A DNA stretch of 33,816 nucleotides from a virus, in the IMG/VR virus record IMGVR_UViG_3300027791_000073, positions 1 to 33,816 of that record; one strand, given 5' to 3'. The notes beneath the pieces were generated by a model. It did not search any database, was not told where the DNA came from, and saw only the letters and a program-made list of their open reading frames with translations. Shown here in pieces: positions 1-5,073 of this stretch. How positions within the stretch are numbered: the first letter of the stretch is position 1; each line of letters starts with the position of its first letter. The position numbers were made by a program, and so were the translations under genes.

Positions 1-38
1 GCCTTGCTGATAACAGCGTTTTCCTTTTTATCATACAT
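1..38 (-). CDS. Partial small ORF running off the left edge
   Basis: Reading leftward from an ATG at 38-36, twelve codons are visible (MYDKKENAVISK) before the window ends. The ATG shares its A with the TAA stop of the HAD-like gene (TAATG junction), and an AAGAGG ribosome binding site lies about 8 bases upstream inside that gene. It is therefore probably the next gene of the same leftward, translationally coupled operon. Nothing can be said about its function. Confidence 0.55.
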   Translation of the reverse strand, partial: MYDKKENAVISK

Positions 39-472
39 TACGCCAACCTCTTTGCATCATAACAAGTGATTCCTAATTTTCTGACGCTGTCCAAATTGCT
101 TTGGCTATCATCATAAAAATCTTTATCTGCAAAAATGAAATCATTGTTTGCAACAATCAGTTTCAGAATTTGCTTATTTTTTAGCAATCCTGATTCTGTT
201 GTATCTCCAACATTTCTTTCGATAAGAAAATCGCAAGGAATACCTTTAAAGAATAAAACCAGTTTCAACCATGGTCTGTATTCTCTTGCTGTGCAAATAA
301 CAATTACATTGCCTTTTGCTTTTTCCTCTTTTGCCAATTTCACAAGATTGGTTTTCTTGTAAAACAGATTTCTAAAGAAAGTATTTCTGCGATAAAAAGC
401 AGATAGGCTTTCCCCGTTTGGTGTTTGTCCTAAGACAAGCGTTTCATCATAATCAAATATTACTATTTTCAT
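38..472 (-). CDS. HAD-superfamily phosphatase, polynucleotide 3'-phosphatase-like
   Basis: A 144-aa protein with the HAD catalytic motifs in order. Motif I is FDYDETL, with nucleophile D7 and acid D9. Motif II is VICTAR, with T61. A lysine-containing segment lies around K98-K100, and the acidic metal-binding motif is FYDDS with D121 and D122. The length matches a stand-alone phosphatase domain such as the C-terminal half of phage T4 polynucleotide kinase/phosphatase, and no P-loop kinase domain is present. By family it would remove phosphate groups, possibly 3'-phosphates on nucleic acid ends, in the cytoplasm; the exact substrate is not visible. The start is well supported by GGGGATG a few bases upstream and an ATGA overlap with the preceding 59-aa gene. 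Confidence 0.75.
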   Translation of the reverse strand: MKIVIFDYDETLVLGQTPNGESLSAFYRRNTFFRNLFYKKTNLVKLAKEEKAKGNVIVICTAREYRPWLKLVLFFKGIPCDFLIERNVGDTTESGLLKNKQILKLIVANNDFIFADKDFYDDSQSNLDSVRKLGITCYDAKRLA

Positions 473-648
473 TTTTTCATCCCCTTCAAAATGGAATATA
501 AAATATCCCGTTGGTTTTCTAGGCGTTTTAATTCTTTGCCTAGGTTTAGATCAGTACGCCACCATTGAACCTCATGCCGTTTTTTATCAAGCTCAGCATT
601 GACGCTTGATATCTCATGAAGGATTTTTAATTGTAGTTTTCTGCTCAT
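469..648 (-). CDS. 59-aa hypothetical protein, charged and helical
   Basis: A short leftward gene encoding 59 residues, starting MSRKLQLKIL and ending ILKGMKK. It is rich in Lys, Glu, Arg and Leu with heptad-like spacing, so it is likely a small coiled-coil protein, with a WWR patch in the middle. Its TGA stop overlaps the ATG of the HAD-like gene (ATGA), which supports both starts and indicates one operon. The ribosome binding site is weak (TAAGG). It is the first gene after the leftward promoter at 736-771. No family was recognised. Confidence 0.65.
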   Translation of the reverse strand: MSRKLQLKILHEISSVNAELDKKRHEVQWWRTDLNLGKELKRLENQRDILYSILKGMKK

Positions 649-730
649 GCCTTATTATAACGCTAAAGCGACATATAACGCCACCTATTTATTTGCTGCC
701 GTTTACCCCCCAGCATAAAAGTAGACCTTG

Positions 731-770
731 TGTCAAATCTTTATGATATTTTCTGTCACAAGATTTGACA
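731..770. repeat. 11-bp perfect inverted repeat over divergent promoters
   Basis: TGTCAAATCTT (731-741) and its exact complement AAGATTTGACA (760-770) flank an 18-base centre. The right arm contains the -35 of the rightward promoter and most of the -35 of the leftward promoter, so a dimeric regulator here could control both. A related but degenerate copy precedes the second promoter. Confidence 0.7.
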
Positions 771-771
771 A
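736..771 (-). promoter_or_regulatory. Leftward sigma70-type promoter
   Basis: On the minus strand, TTGTCA (771-766) and TATCAT (748-743) are separated by 17 bases; each differs from consensus at one position. The predicted start is near 736, upstream of the 59-aa gene at 648. It sits back to back with the rightward promoter, sharing the -35 region. This is a sequence prediction only. Confidence 0.5.
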
Positions 772-801
772 GTCATATGCGGGTGTGATAAAATCGGCGC
801 C
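765..801 (+). promoter_or_regulatory. Promoter P1 with extended -10
   Basis: TTGACA at 765-770, an 18-base spacer and TAAAAT at 789-794 preceded by TGA (extended -10, TGnTAAAAT). The predicted start at about 801 is the first base of a Fur-type palindrome, the geometry expected for repression by a Fur dimer. A diverged copy of the whole arrangement lies about 209 bases downstream. Confidence 0.65.
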
Positions 802-825
802 CAAATGAGAATCATTCTCATTTGG
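801..825. promoter_or_regulatory. Fur-type box 1
   Basis: A 25-base perfect palindrome (12-base arms around a central C) with core TGAGAATCATTCTCA. The Fur 7-1-7 motif is TGATAATNATTATCA; the core matches 13 of the 14 informative positions if one allows the symmetric T/G change once per half, that is one mismatch in each half-site. It begins at the predicted start of P1. Classical Fur with ferrous iron would bind such a site and block transcription. No phage-encoded Fur is visible, so a host regulator is implied. Confidence 0.7.
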
Positions 826-840
826 AAAACCTGGTCTACC

Positions 841-867
841 TTAAAATTTGCTATAAGCAAATTTTAA
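841..867. repeat. Perfect AT-rich palindrome (12-bp arms)
   Basis: TTAAAATTTGCT (841-852), a three-base centre, and AGCAAATTTTAA (856-867) form a perfect inverted repeat between the two Fur-type promoters. As RNA from P1 it would form a 12-bp hairpin with a three-base loop; as DNA it could be an operator. There is no U-tract after it, so it is not a standard terminator. Confidence 0.75.
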
Positions 868-973
868 GGGTTGTCGACCCAAAGGTCAAGTTATGTGACA
901 GTTGTGTGACAGGTTTTCCCTATCACAAAACAGACAAGAATGCAAATTTATTTTATATTTTTTGTCATGCGAT

Positions 974-1009
974 TTGCATTTGAAATCTAGGTGTGATATT
1001 TTAGGCGCC
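974..1009 (+). promoter_or_regulatory. Promoter P2, second copy of the Fur-type promoter
   Basis: TTGCAT at 974-979, a 17-base spacer and TATTTT at 997-1002 with an extended TGA before it; predicted start near 1009. It is weaker than P1 but keeps the GTGTGATA segment, the GGCGCC segment and the same position relative to its Fur box, so the pair looks like a duplication of about 75 bases followed by divergence outside the operator. Confidence 0.5.
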
Positions 1010-1030
1010 AAATGAGAATCATTCTCATTT
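1010..1030. promoter_or_regulatory. Fur-type box 2
   Basis: A 21-base palindrome with 10-base arms around a central C, identical over the whole arm sequence to box 1 (core TGAGAATCATTCTCA). Its exact preservation, while surrounding bases of the duplicated promoter have diverged, argues for selection on the binding site. Confidence 0.7.
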
Positions 1031-1042
1031 AGAATTTTACCC

Positions 1043-1075
1043 AAAAAAAGAGGTGATCAAAAAATGACCACCTCT
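1043..1075 (-). terminator. Rho-independent terminator of the leftward exonuclease operon
   Basis: On the minus strand, a stem AGAGGTGGTC/GATCACCTCT (one internal mismatch, seven-base loop) is followed directly by a run of T. It lies about 50 bases after the stop codon of the exonuclease gene, so it ends the operon that starts near 3170. On the plus strand the hairpin lacks a U-tract. Confidence 0.85.
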
Positions 1076-1126
1076 AAGATTGCTATTTGTCATGGGCAAT
1101 CAATCCATGTTTCATGGGATATGAAA

Positions 1127-1972
1127 TTATTTGTTGCCCCCAAAGTCTAATATCCCTTGAAGGTTTTTTAATTTCGAATCCTCGATTGGTTTTGCAACCT
1201 CTCGTTTTCTCATCTTCTCGGCAGACGAAAGCCTGTCTCGAAGTAATGTCCATGAAACAGATTTTACATTGTTCAAAAAGTCCTTTTTGAATTCTGTAAA
1301 ATGTCTATCAACGAACAATCTCGCTAGTTCGAATTCAACCCTCGAATCATCTAAGGCTGTATGCGATTCTATGTAATCAGTATGTTTATTAATATACCTA
1401 GTCATGACCTCGGCAGAGTAGCCGAAATTTTTGCCCGAATGAGACATAAAGTTTTCTTGTTCGTCAGCATCAAGGTTATCAATGTATTTAAAATAGTTTC
1501 TATCAACGATTTTTCTAACATACATATCTTGCAAACAGAATTTGTTAAAATCCCAAGTTGGCAAAATTGCTGAATGATTCAAGTTGCGATTAGTAATATC
1601 AATCGCTGAAGAATCAAACGCCCAATTATAAGAGCCTACACAATCCACCATTGAAACATCAGCGTGTAAAACGCTCATTATGAAATCCCAAGATTGCACC
1701 ATGCTTGGCTCATCAAAAGCGTGGCGTTGCGTTTGCTCGGCTCGGCTGTCGATTTTCCAAAATTGACGATTGCCAGTTTCTTTATTGACAAAGGTATGTT
1801 TCCAAAAGGATAGGGGCAGAAATTCCTTTACGAAAAATCTGCGTTCTATCTTCGGTGCAGTAGCGTTTCTCAAATCTCCCATAACCCACCCAATATCATA
1901 AATGAGTTTATTATGTTCAGATTTAAAATGGGTTTCAGTGTCCAAGACCAAACCAGTAAATTTAGTTTTCAT
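1127..1972 (-). CDS. DEDDh 3'-5' exonuclease (DnaQ-like)
   Basis: A 281-aa protein with the three exonuclease motifs of the DEDDh family: VLDTET with D11 and E13, NWAFD with D120, and HTALDD with H204 and D208/D209. These bind two metal ions and degrade single strands 3' to 5'; in phages such proteins act in replication, repair or nucleotide recycling. About 70 residues follow motif III, ending in a charged tail. An upstream in-frame ATG would add 15 residues overlapping the previous gene, but I chose the ATG at 1972 because it overlaps the previous stop (ATGA) and has GGGGGCAA ahead of it. It is the last gene of the operon, followed by a strong terminator. Confidence 0.85.
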   Translation of the reverse strand: MKTKFTGLVLDTETHFKSEHNKLIYDIGWVMGDLRNATAPKIERRFFVKEFLPLSFWKHTFVNKETGNRQFWKIDSRAEQTQRHAFDEPSMVQSWDFIMSVLHADVSMVDCVGSYNWAFDSSAIDITNRNLNHSAILPTWDFNKFCLQDMYVRKIVDRNYFKYIDNLDADEQENFMSHSGKNFGYSAEVMTRYINKHTDYIESHTALDDSRVEFELARLFVDRHFTEFKKDFLNNVKSVSWTLLRDRLSSAEKMRKREVAKPIEDSKLKNLQGILDFGGNK

Positions 1973-2193
1973 CTTGTAATTGCCCCCATTAGAATCGTAA
2001 AGCAAAGCGTTGAACATATTGCAGTGCCAATAAGGATTAATAAGTCATCAATCCAAATAGACGAATAAGCAATATTGTCAAAGCATTGACCATTGATCTC
2101 GCTAGTTAATATATATTCACCTTGCATATAGCACATGAACCCAAATGCGATCACGCCCATAGAGGACACAATCATTATAATATTATGTATCAT
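1969..2193 (-). CDS. 74-aa small membrane protein with two helices
   Basis: Starts MIHNIIMIVSS and shows two hydrophobic segments, about residues 2-22 and 48-70, joined by a polar loop containing one Cys. This predicts a hairpin-like inner-membrane protein. The start at 2193 follows a strong GGGAGAT ribosome binding site; an in-frame ATG at 2241 would add 16 residues encoded by the hairpin sequence and lacks a binding site. The stop overlaps the exonuclease start. No family recognised; translation may be controlled by the alternative hairpins at 2197-2234. Confidence 0.6.
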   Translation of the reverse strand: MIHNIIMIVSSMGVIAFGFMCYMQGEYILTSEINGQCFDNIAYSSIWIDDLLILIGTAICSTLCFTILMGAITR

Positions 2194-2196
2194 AAT

Positions 2197-2234
2197 ATCT
2201 CCCATAAAATGGGGGGTGTGTAATGCCACCCCCC
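2197..2234 (-). promoter_or_regulatory. Alternative hairpins over a ribosome binding site, copy A
   Basis: In the leftward mRNA an 8-bp GC stem (2234-2227 with 2218-2211, eight-base loop) is followed by a CCCAT-TTT-ATGGG hairpin (2213-2209 with 2205-2201). The two share the CCC of the 3' arm, so they cannot both form. The second hairpin covers part of GGGAG, the ribosome binding site of the 74-aa membrane protein. The stem starts about ten bases after the stop of the 71-aa gene. Copy B has the same design. Confidence 0.6.
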
Positions 2235-2243
2235 TAAACATAT

Positions 2244-2459
2244 CTATCTTAACATATCGGCAAATCGTTCGAGAACAGAACGCTTAGGCTTCTTAATGAA
2301 ACCCACACATTCTAAGAAATACATTCGAGTATTATTCGAATCCTCTAACAAGTCATCTTGCCATGTATCTCTTTCACGATTAGTTTGCCTAAGCCATGAG
2401 CCATAACCTTGCTCAAGGTCATGGATCATCTCGGCATGGACAACATGGAAAAGGCTCAT
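2244..2459 (-). CDS. 71-aa hypothetical protein
   Basis: A soluble 71-residue protein (starts MSLFHVVHAE, ends RFADMLR) with an acidic centre and a basic KKPKR segment near the end. The ATG overlaps the stop of the 111-aa membrane protein gene (ATGA) and is preceded by GGGGG, so translation is coupled. It lies within the leftward operon between two membrane protein genes. No family recognised. Confidence 0.6.
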   Translation of the reverse strand: MSLFHVVHAEMIHDLEQGYGSWLRQTNRERDTWQDDLLEDSNNTRMYFLECVGFIKKPKRSVLERFADMLR

Positions 2460-2791
2460 GCGAACACCCCCCCAAGCTTTGCTAACATCAAGATGTTAAG
2501 TGTTATGCCAGTATAGTTACCTATGCTGTATAGCCTTAGATTCGAGATGTTAGTGTCATGGCTATTACGATATTGGTAACAGCATAACCCTATCAATAAT
2601 GATGAGTGCATCATTATCGCATTGCCCAAAATAAGATTAGGTATGATAGCGAGTTGCACAAAGCACAACCCAACATAGCCAACCTTATTAACAGATTTTT
2701 GTTTAGCAATCTGTTTCTGCTCAACAGCATTGATCATCTGCATTCTGTCATTCAATGATGATTGCTGTTTCCAAGTCTTAGAATATTTCAT
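2456..2791 (-). CDS. 111-aa membrane protein
   Basis: Polar N-terminus (MKYSKTWKQQ) of about 38 residues, then hydrophobic stretches around residues 39-60, 61-73 and 90-107, indicating two or three membrane helices. The start at 2791 has a GGGAGAG ribosome binding site five bases upstream; an in-frame ATG at 2839 would add 16 residues but has none. Downstream it overlaps the 71-aa gene by ATGA. The function is unknown; small membrane proteins in phage operons often act in superinfection exclusion or host takeover, but nothing here proves that. Confidence 0.6.
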   Translation of the reverse strand: MKYSKTWKQQSSLNDRMQMINAVEQKQIAKQKSVNKVGYVGLCFVQLAIIPNLILGNAIMMHSSLLIGLCCYQYRNSHDTNISNLRLYSIGNYTGITLNILMLAKLGGVFA

Positions 2792-2794
2792 ATT

Positions 2795-2832
2795 CTCTCC
2801 CATAAAATGGGCGTTGATTAATGGCAACGCCC
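2795..2832 (-). promoter_or_regulatory. Alternative hairpins over a ribosome binding site, copy B
   Basis: In the leftward mRNA an 8-bp stem GGGCGTTG/CAACGCCC (2832-2825 with 2816-2809, eight-base loop) competes with a CCCAT-TTT-ATGGG hairpin (2811-2807 with 2803-2799) that covers the GGGAG of the 111-aa membrane protein gene. Arm lengths, loop length, the shared CCC and the distance from the previous stop (nine bases) all match copy A, although the stem sequences differ. Confidence 0.6.
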
Positions 2833-2840
2833 TTACCATG

Positions 2841-3002
2841 TTAGACCAAGTCTCTTAACCATTCTAATAAAACATTCTTAGAAGAACGATTTAAAGAGGT
2901 GGCTAATTCGCCCTTGATATCCCAACCCTTTTGAGTACATACAAATTCGAGTATCTCTCTCTTTGTATGTTTCTCTAAGGGTTTCTTTTCTTTATCAGTC
3001 AT
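2841..3002 (-). CDS. 53-aa hypothetical protein, helix-turn-helix-like
   Basis: Encodes 53 residues beginning MTDKEKKPLE and ending LLEWLRDLV. After a charged N-terminus, residues 15-50 read like a short three-helix unit (EILEFVCTQKGWD, GELATSLN, KNVLLEWLR) with the spacing of a small helix-turn-helix DNA-binding domain, so it may be a regulator, but the similarity is loose. A GGGAAA binding site precedes the ATG. It is the first gene of the leftward operon, after a leader of about 170 bases with strong secondary structure. Confidence 0.55.
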   Translation of the reverse strand: MTDKEKKPLEKHTKREILEFVCTQKGWDIKGELATSLNRSSKNVLLEWLRDLV

Positions 3003-3110
3003 AGTATTTCCCATGATTTTTGTTTTTGTTTTGCTTACCCTATTGATCTATAGTGTGAGCTAGGAATTTTCTTAACCTCTTTGTGTATCCGTTTACGGCT
3101 TTCGCGTCGG

Positions 3111-3168
3111 CTCTTGATCTCGCAAGAGGGGAGAGGTTCTCATGTTGGGGTTGCGAACCCCCTCTCCC
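3111..3168 (-). ncRNA. Structured 5' leader with two abutting stems
   Basis: Read leftward, GGGAGAGG (3168-3161) pairs with CCTCTCCC (3136-3129), enclosing a GGGTT-CGC-AACCC hairpin (3160-3148). It is followed with no spacer by CTCTTG (3128-3123) pairing with CAAGAG (3116-3111). The first stem begins about two bases after the predicted transcript start. Adjacent stems at the very 5' end recall put-type antitermination RNAs of phage HK022, or 5'-protecting hairpins; the sequence itself does not resemble put. Confidence 0.5.
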
Positions 3169-3169
3169 T

Positions 3170-3206
3170 ATGCCCTATTATAAGCGATATATATAGCGTG
3201 TTGCAA
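3170..3206 (-). promoter_or_regulatory. Leftward promoter of the exonuclease operon
   Basis: On the minus strand a perfect TATAAT (3182-3177) lies 18 bases after TTGCAA (3206-3201, four of six matches). The predicted start near 3170 places the 5' end just before the structured leader. A similar block (TGCC, T or C, TATTATAA followed by GCGA) occurs near 648-675, upstream of the other leftward operon. Confidence 0.5.
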
Positions 3207-3446
3207 GAACCCTTTTAAAGCGTCGTTTCAGAGCATATTTTGAGGTAGCAAAAAGGCACGAGCCGAATCGGTTAGATCAAATGGATTGAGAATGTCAAGC
3301 ATATATATATTTATTTTTTAAAGCCTTGCATATAAGATACATACATGGTAGGGGGGTTCATTGACTACCTTTTTGCTGACTCGCTGGGCACCCCCACACG
3401 TACAACTTTCAAAAATTTTGATTTTTTGAAAATAACGCAGCGATCA

Positions 3447-3461
3447 GTATCATGATGATAC
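3447..3461. promoter_or_regulatory. Dyad GTATCA-TGA-TGATAC upstream of promoter
   Basis: Six-base arms with a three-base centre, 17 bases before the -35 of the terminase small subunit promoter. The TATCA/TGATA half-sites recur in the spacer of the promoter at 8444, suggesting a shared regulator; no regulator gene is identified here. Confidence 0.35.
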
Positions 3462-3477
3462 CTAGGGAAAATATTTC

Positions 3478-3513
3478 TTGACACCAGAGTTAAATTTTAG
3501 TATAATATACAAA
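3478..3513 (+). promoter_or_regulatory. Consensus promoter with leaderless start
   Basis: Perfect TTGACA (3478-3483), 17-base spacer and perfect TATAAT (3501-3506). Standard spacing puts the transcription start at 3513, which is the A of the first ATG, and no ribosome binding site precedes it. The spacer ends in AATTTT like the promoters at 8444 and 14163. Confidence 0.8.
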
Positions 3514-3971
3514 TGAGTAAAGAAATAGCAACCAAAATGAGTCCTGAAGGACTAGAGATCGCAAACACATACCTTGAACACGGAAGTATCCCGGCCGTCT
3601 GCCGTAAACTCGGTGTAAGTGAAAATGAAGTTAGTGATATCCTAAACAAACGAGAGATCAAAACTTATATCGACACTGTGTTTCTAGACACAGGATATAG
3701 AAACAGATTCAAAATAACTGAAACGCTAGATATGCTCATCGAGAAGAAACTTGAGGAATCTGAGGAGACTGAGATTTACACAAACAAAGACATGGCAGAT
3801 TTATTACAGATGGCACATAAGATGAGGATTGATGAACTAAAAGCACAAACCGATTATGAGAAAGCAAAAGCACAGACTGTAAAAACCCAAGTCAACATAC
3901 AAGACAATAGTGGTACACCTTTTGGACAAGGTAACTACGGAGAACTTATTAAAAAATTAATGAAGGACTAA
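3513..3971 (+). CDS. terS: Putative terminase small subunit
   Basis: A 152-aa protein with an N-terminal helix-turn-helix (AVCRKLGVSENEVSDIL, about residues 28-44), as in phage small terminase subunits that recognise the packaging site. A long helical segment rich in Lys and Glu follows, ending in a short basic tail (LIKKLMKD). The length and architecture fit; the assignment rests on that and on gene order in a phage genome, not on a catalytic motif. The large subunit lies about 8.9 kb downstream, an unusual separation. The message is predicted to be leaderless. It could instead be another phage DNA-binding protein. Confidence 0.6.
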   Translation: MSKEIATKMSPEGLEIANTYLEHGSIPAVCRKLGVSENEVSDILNKREIKTYIDTVFLDTGYRNRFKITETLDMLIEKKLEESEETEIYTNKDMADLLQMAHKMRIDELKAQTDYEKAKAQTVKTQVNIQDNSGTPFGQGNYGELIKKLMKD

Positions 3972-3979
3972 TAAGTTCG

Positions 3980-4022
3980 GACACATACTGTGTCAAGTTT
4001 GATTTAGCAACTGCTTAAATCA
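3980..4022 (+). terminator. Two hairpins after the terminase small subunit gene
   Basis: GACACA-TAC-TGTGTC (3980-3994) is a perfect 6-bp hairpin followed by a T-containing stretch. A second imperfect stem (TGATTTAGC with GCTTAAATCA, near 4000-4022) follows. The T-run is interrupted, so this is at best a weak, leaky terminator that would lower expression of the genes behind it. Confidence 0.35.
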
Positions 4023-4035
4023 TAGGGAGAAAAGA

Positions 4036-5073
4036 ATGAAAAGACTAGTTTTATTAACTGGCCTAGTAGCGTTTATGCCTTTGCAGGTTTTTGCTCAAGT
4101 GGATCAAACTGGTACAGGTTGTGCCAATGGAACACAATATTGCGAAAATAATACATTAGATACTACTAACAACACAACAACAAATAATACCAATACTAAC
4201 GCCAACACAAATACCAATACAAATACCAATACAAATAATAACACTAATAATAATACTAATACCAACGCAAACACTAACGTCAACACTAGTACTAATACCA
4301 ATACTAACGCTAACACAAATGTTAACACTAACACCAGTAATAATACTAATGCAAACACTAATACAAACAATAATACTTCAAATAGTACCAATAACAATAC
4401 TAATAGCAATACCAATACTAATGTTAATACATCTTCTGTTAACTCGACTTCGACTTCAGCTAATGTCAACACTAATACCAACAACAACACTAATACTAAT
4501 AATAGTACTAGTAACAACACTAGTAATAACACTAATACAAACGTCAACAACTCAACTTCTGACAGTAATGTAAAAACTGATAACAATAATACTAATAACA
4601 ATAATACTAAATCAGATAATAGAAACGAAAACTATAATAAATCTGAATCAGTACAGACAATTAACCAGAATGTTAAGTCTCCACCTCCAAGTGCTATCGC
4701 ACCTTCAATTATGTCATATTCGCAAGACTTATGTACTAGTGGAGTATCAGGAGCAGTTCAGACTCAAGTATTTGGTTTCTCTGGCGGAAAAGCGATTGTT
4801 GACAAAAATTGTGAAAGATTAAAACTGTCTAAGTACTTATACGACATGGGAATGAAAGTAGCATCGGTTGCTTTACTATGCCAAGACGAAAGAGTATTCT
4901 CTGCAATGGAGATGGCTGGAACACCTTGTCCTTATATGGGCGAAATTGGTAAGAAAGCTACTGTAGCATGGGAAGAAAATAAAGAAGATAAACCTAACTA
5001 TGTAGAAGTAGTAGAAAAAGGAAAATCTTGTAAACGAAAAGGCGGAAAAGCTCCAGGCGCAGTCTGTAAATAA
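4036..5073 (+). CDS. Secreted Asn/Thr-repeat protein with conserved C-terminal domain
   Basis: A 345-aa protein with a clear Sec signal peptide (cleavage after VFA, residue 20), a short Cys-containing segment, and then about 165 residues made almost only of Asn and Thr with scattered Ser, Val and Ala (residues about 40-205). A globular C-terminal domain of about 130 residues follows, with a proline-rich entry (PPPSAIAPS), six Cys residues likely forming disulfides and a basic end. The signal peptide implies export by the infected cell; the C-terminal domain may be the functional head on a flexible stalk. A strong AGGGAGAA binding site precedes the ATG. The role is unknown: adhesin, surface masking and virion decoration are possible. 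Confidence 0.7.
   Translation: MKRLVLLTGLVAFMPLQVFAQVDQTGTGCANGTQYCENNTLDTTNNTTTNNTNTNANTNTNTNTNTNNNTNNNTNTNANTNVNTSTNTNTNANTNVNTNTSNNTNANTNTNNNTSNSTNNNTNSNTNTNVNTSSVNSTSTSANVNTNTNNNTNTNNSTSNNTSNNTNTNVNNSTSDSNVKTDNNNTNNNNTKSDNRNENYNKSESVQTINQNVKSPPPSAIAPSIMSYSQDLCTSGVSGAVQTQVFGFSGGKAIVDKNCERLKLSKYLYDMGMKVASVALLCQDERVFSAMEMAGTPCPYMGEIGKKATVAWEENKEDKPNYVEVVEKGKSCKRKGGKAPGAVCK

Larger units (their letters stand above)
649..1126. other. Intergenic control region between two leftward units
   Basis: About 480 bases without a convincing protein gene. It holds a leftward promoter (736-771), two rightward promoters (765-801 and 974-1009), two Fur-type boxes (801-825 and 1010-1030), an 11-bp inverted repeat (731-741/760-770), a 27-bp palindrome (841-867), tandem TGTGACAG copies near 894-912, and the terminator of the leftward exonuclease operon (1043-1075). 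Rightward transcripts from the two promoters would be short RNAs or antisense to the exonuclease gene, because no rightward gene follows before 3513. Confidence 0.7.
3003..3512. other. Divergent control region, possible packaging or origin site
   Basis: About 510 bases without a supported protein gene, between the leftward operon and the rightward terminase small subunit gene. It contains the structured leader (3111-3168), a leftward promoter (about 3170-3206), AT-rich runs near 3300-3345, inverted copies of AGCAAAAAGG near 3247 and 3367, a GGTAG/CTACC stem around a G-run near 3350, an AT-rich hairpin (3407-3431), a dyad at 3447-3461 and the rightward promoter at 3478. A cos/pac site or origin would be plausible next to a small terminase gene, but none is demonstrated. 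Confidence 0.5.

Noticed and set aside
894-935. CRP-type site from TGTGA and TCACA near the tandem repeats
   Set aside because: The half-sites are about 13 bases apart instead of 6, so the spacing does not fit CRP/FNR dimers.
1969-2241. Earlier in-frame starts at 2241 and 2839 for the two membrane proteins
   Set aside because: Both would add 16 residues encoded by the hairpins and lack ribosome binding sites, whereas ATGs at 2193 and 2791 have GGGAG at good distance. The two N-terminal extensions do look alike because the DNA elements are alike, so they are not fully excluded.
3340-3400. cos site candidate at the GGTAG/CTACC stem with G-run
   Set aside because: The position beside the small terminase is suggestive, but there is no second end or repeated terminase-binding pattern to support it, so it is only mentioned in the region entry.
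4104-4601. Long Leu/Val-rich reading frame on the minus strand
   Set aside because: It is the complement of the Asn/Thr repeat (AAY/ACN read backwards gives Leu and Val), has no ribosome binding site, and opposes a gene with a clear signal peptide and start.
4160-4640. CRISPR-like repeat array
   Set aside because: The repeats are short in-frame Asn/Thr codon units without unique spacers; no array of direct repeats with spacers was seen anywhere in the window.
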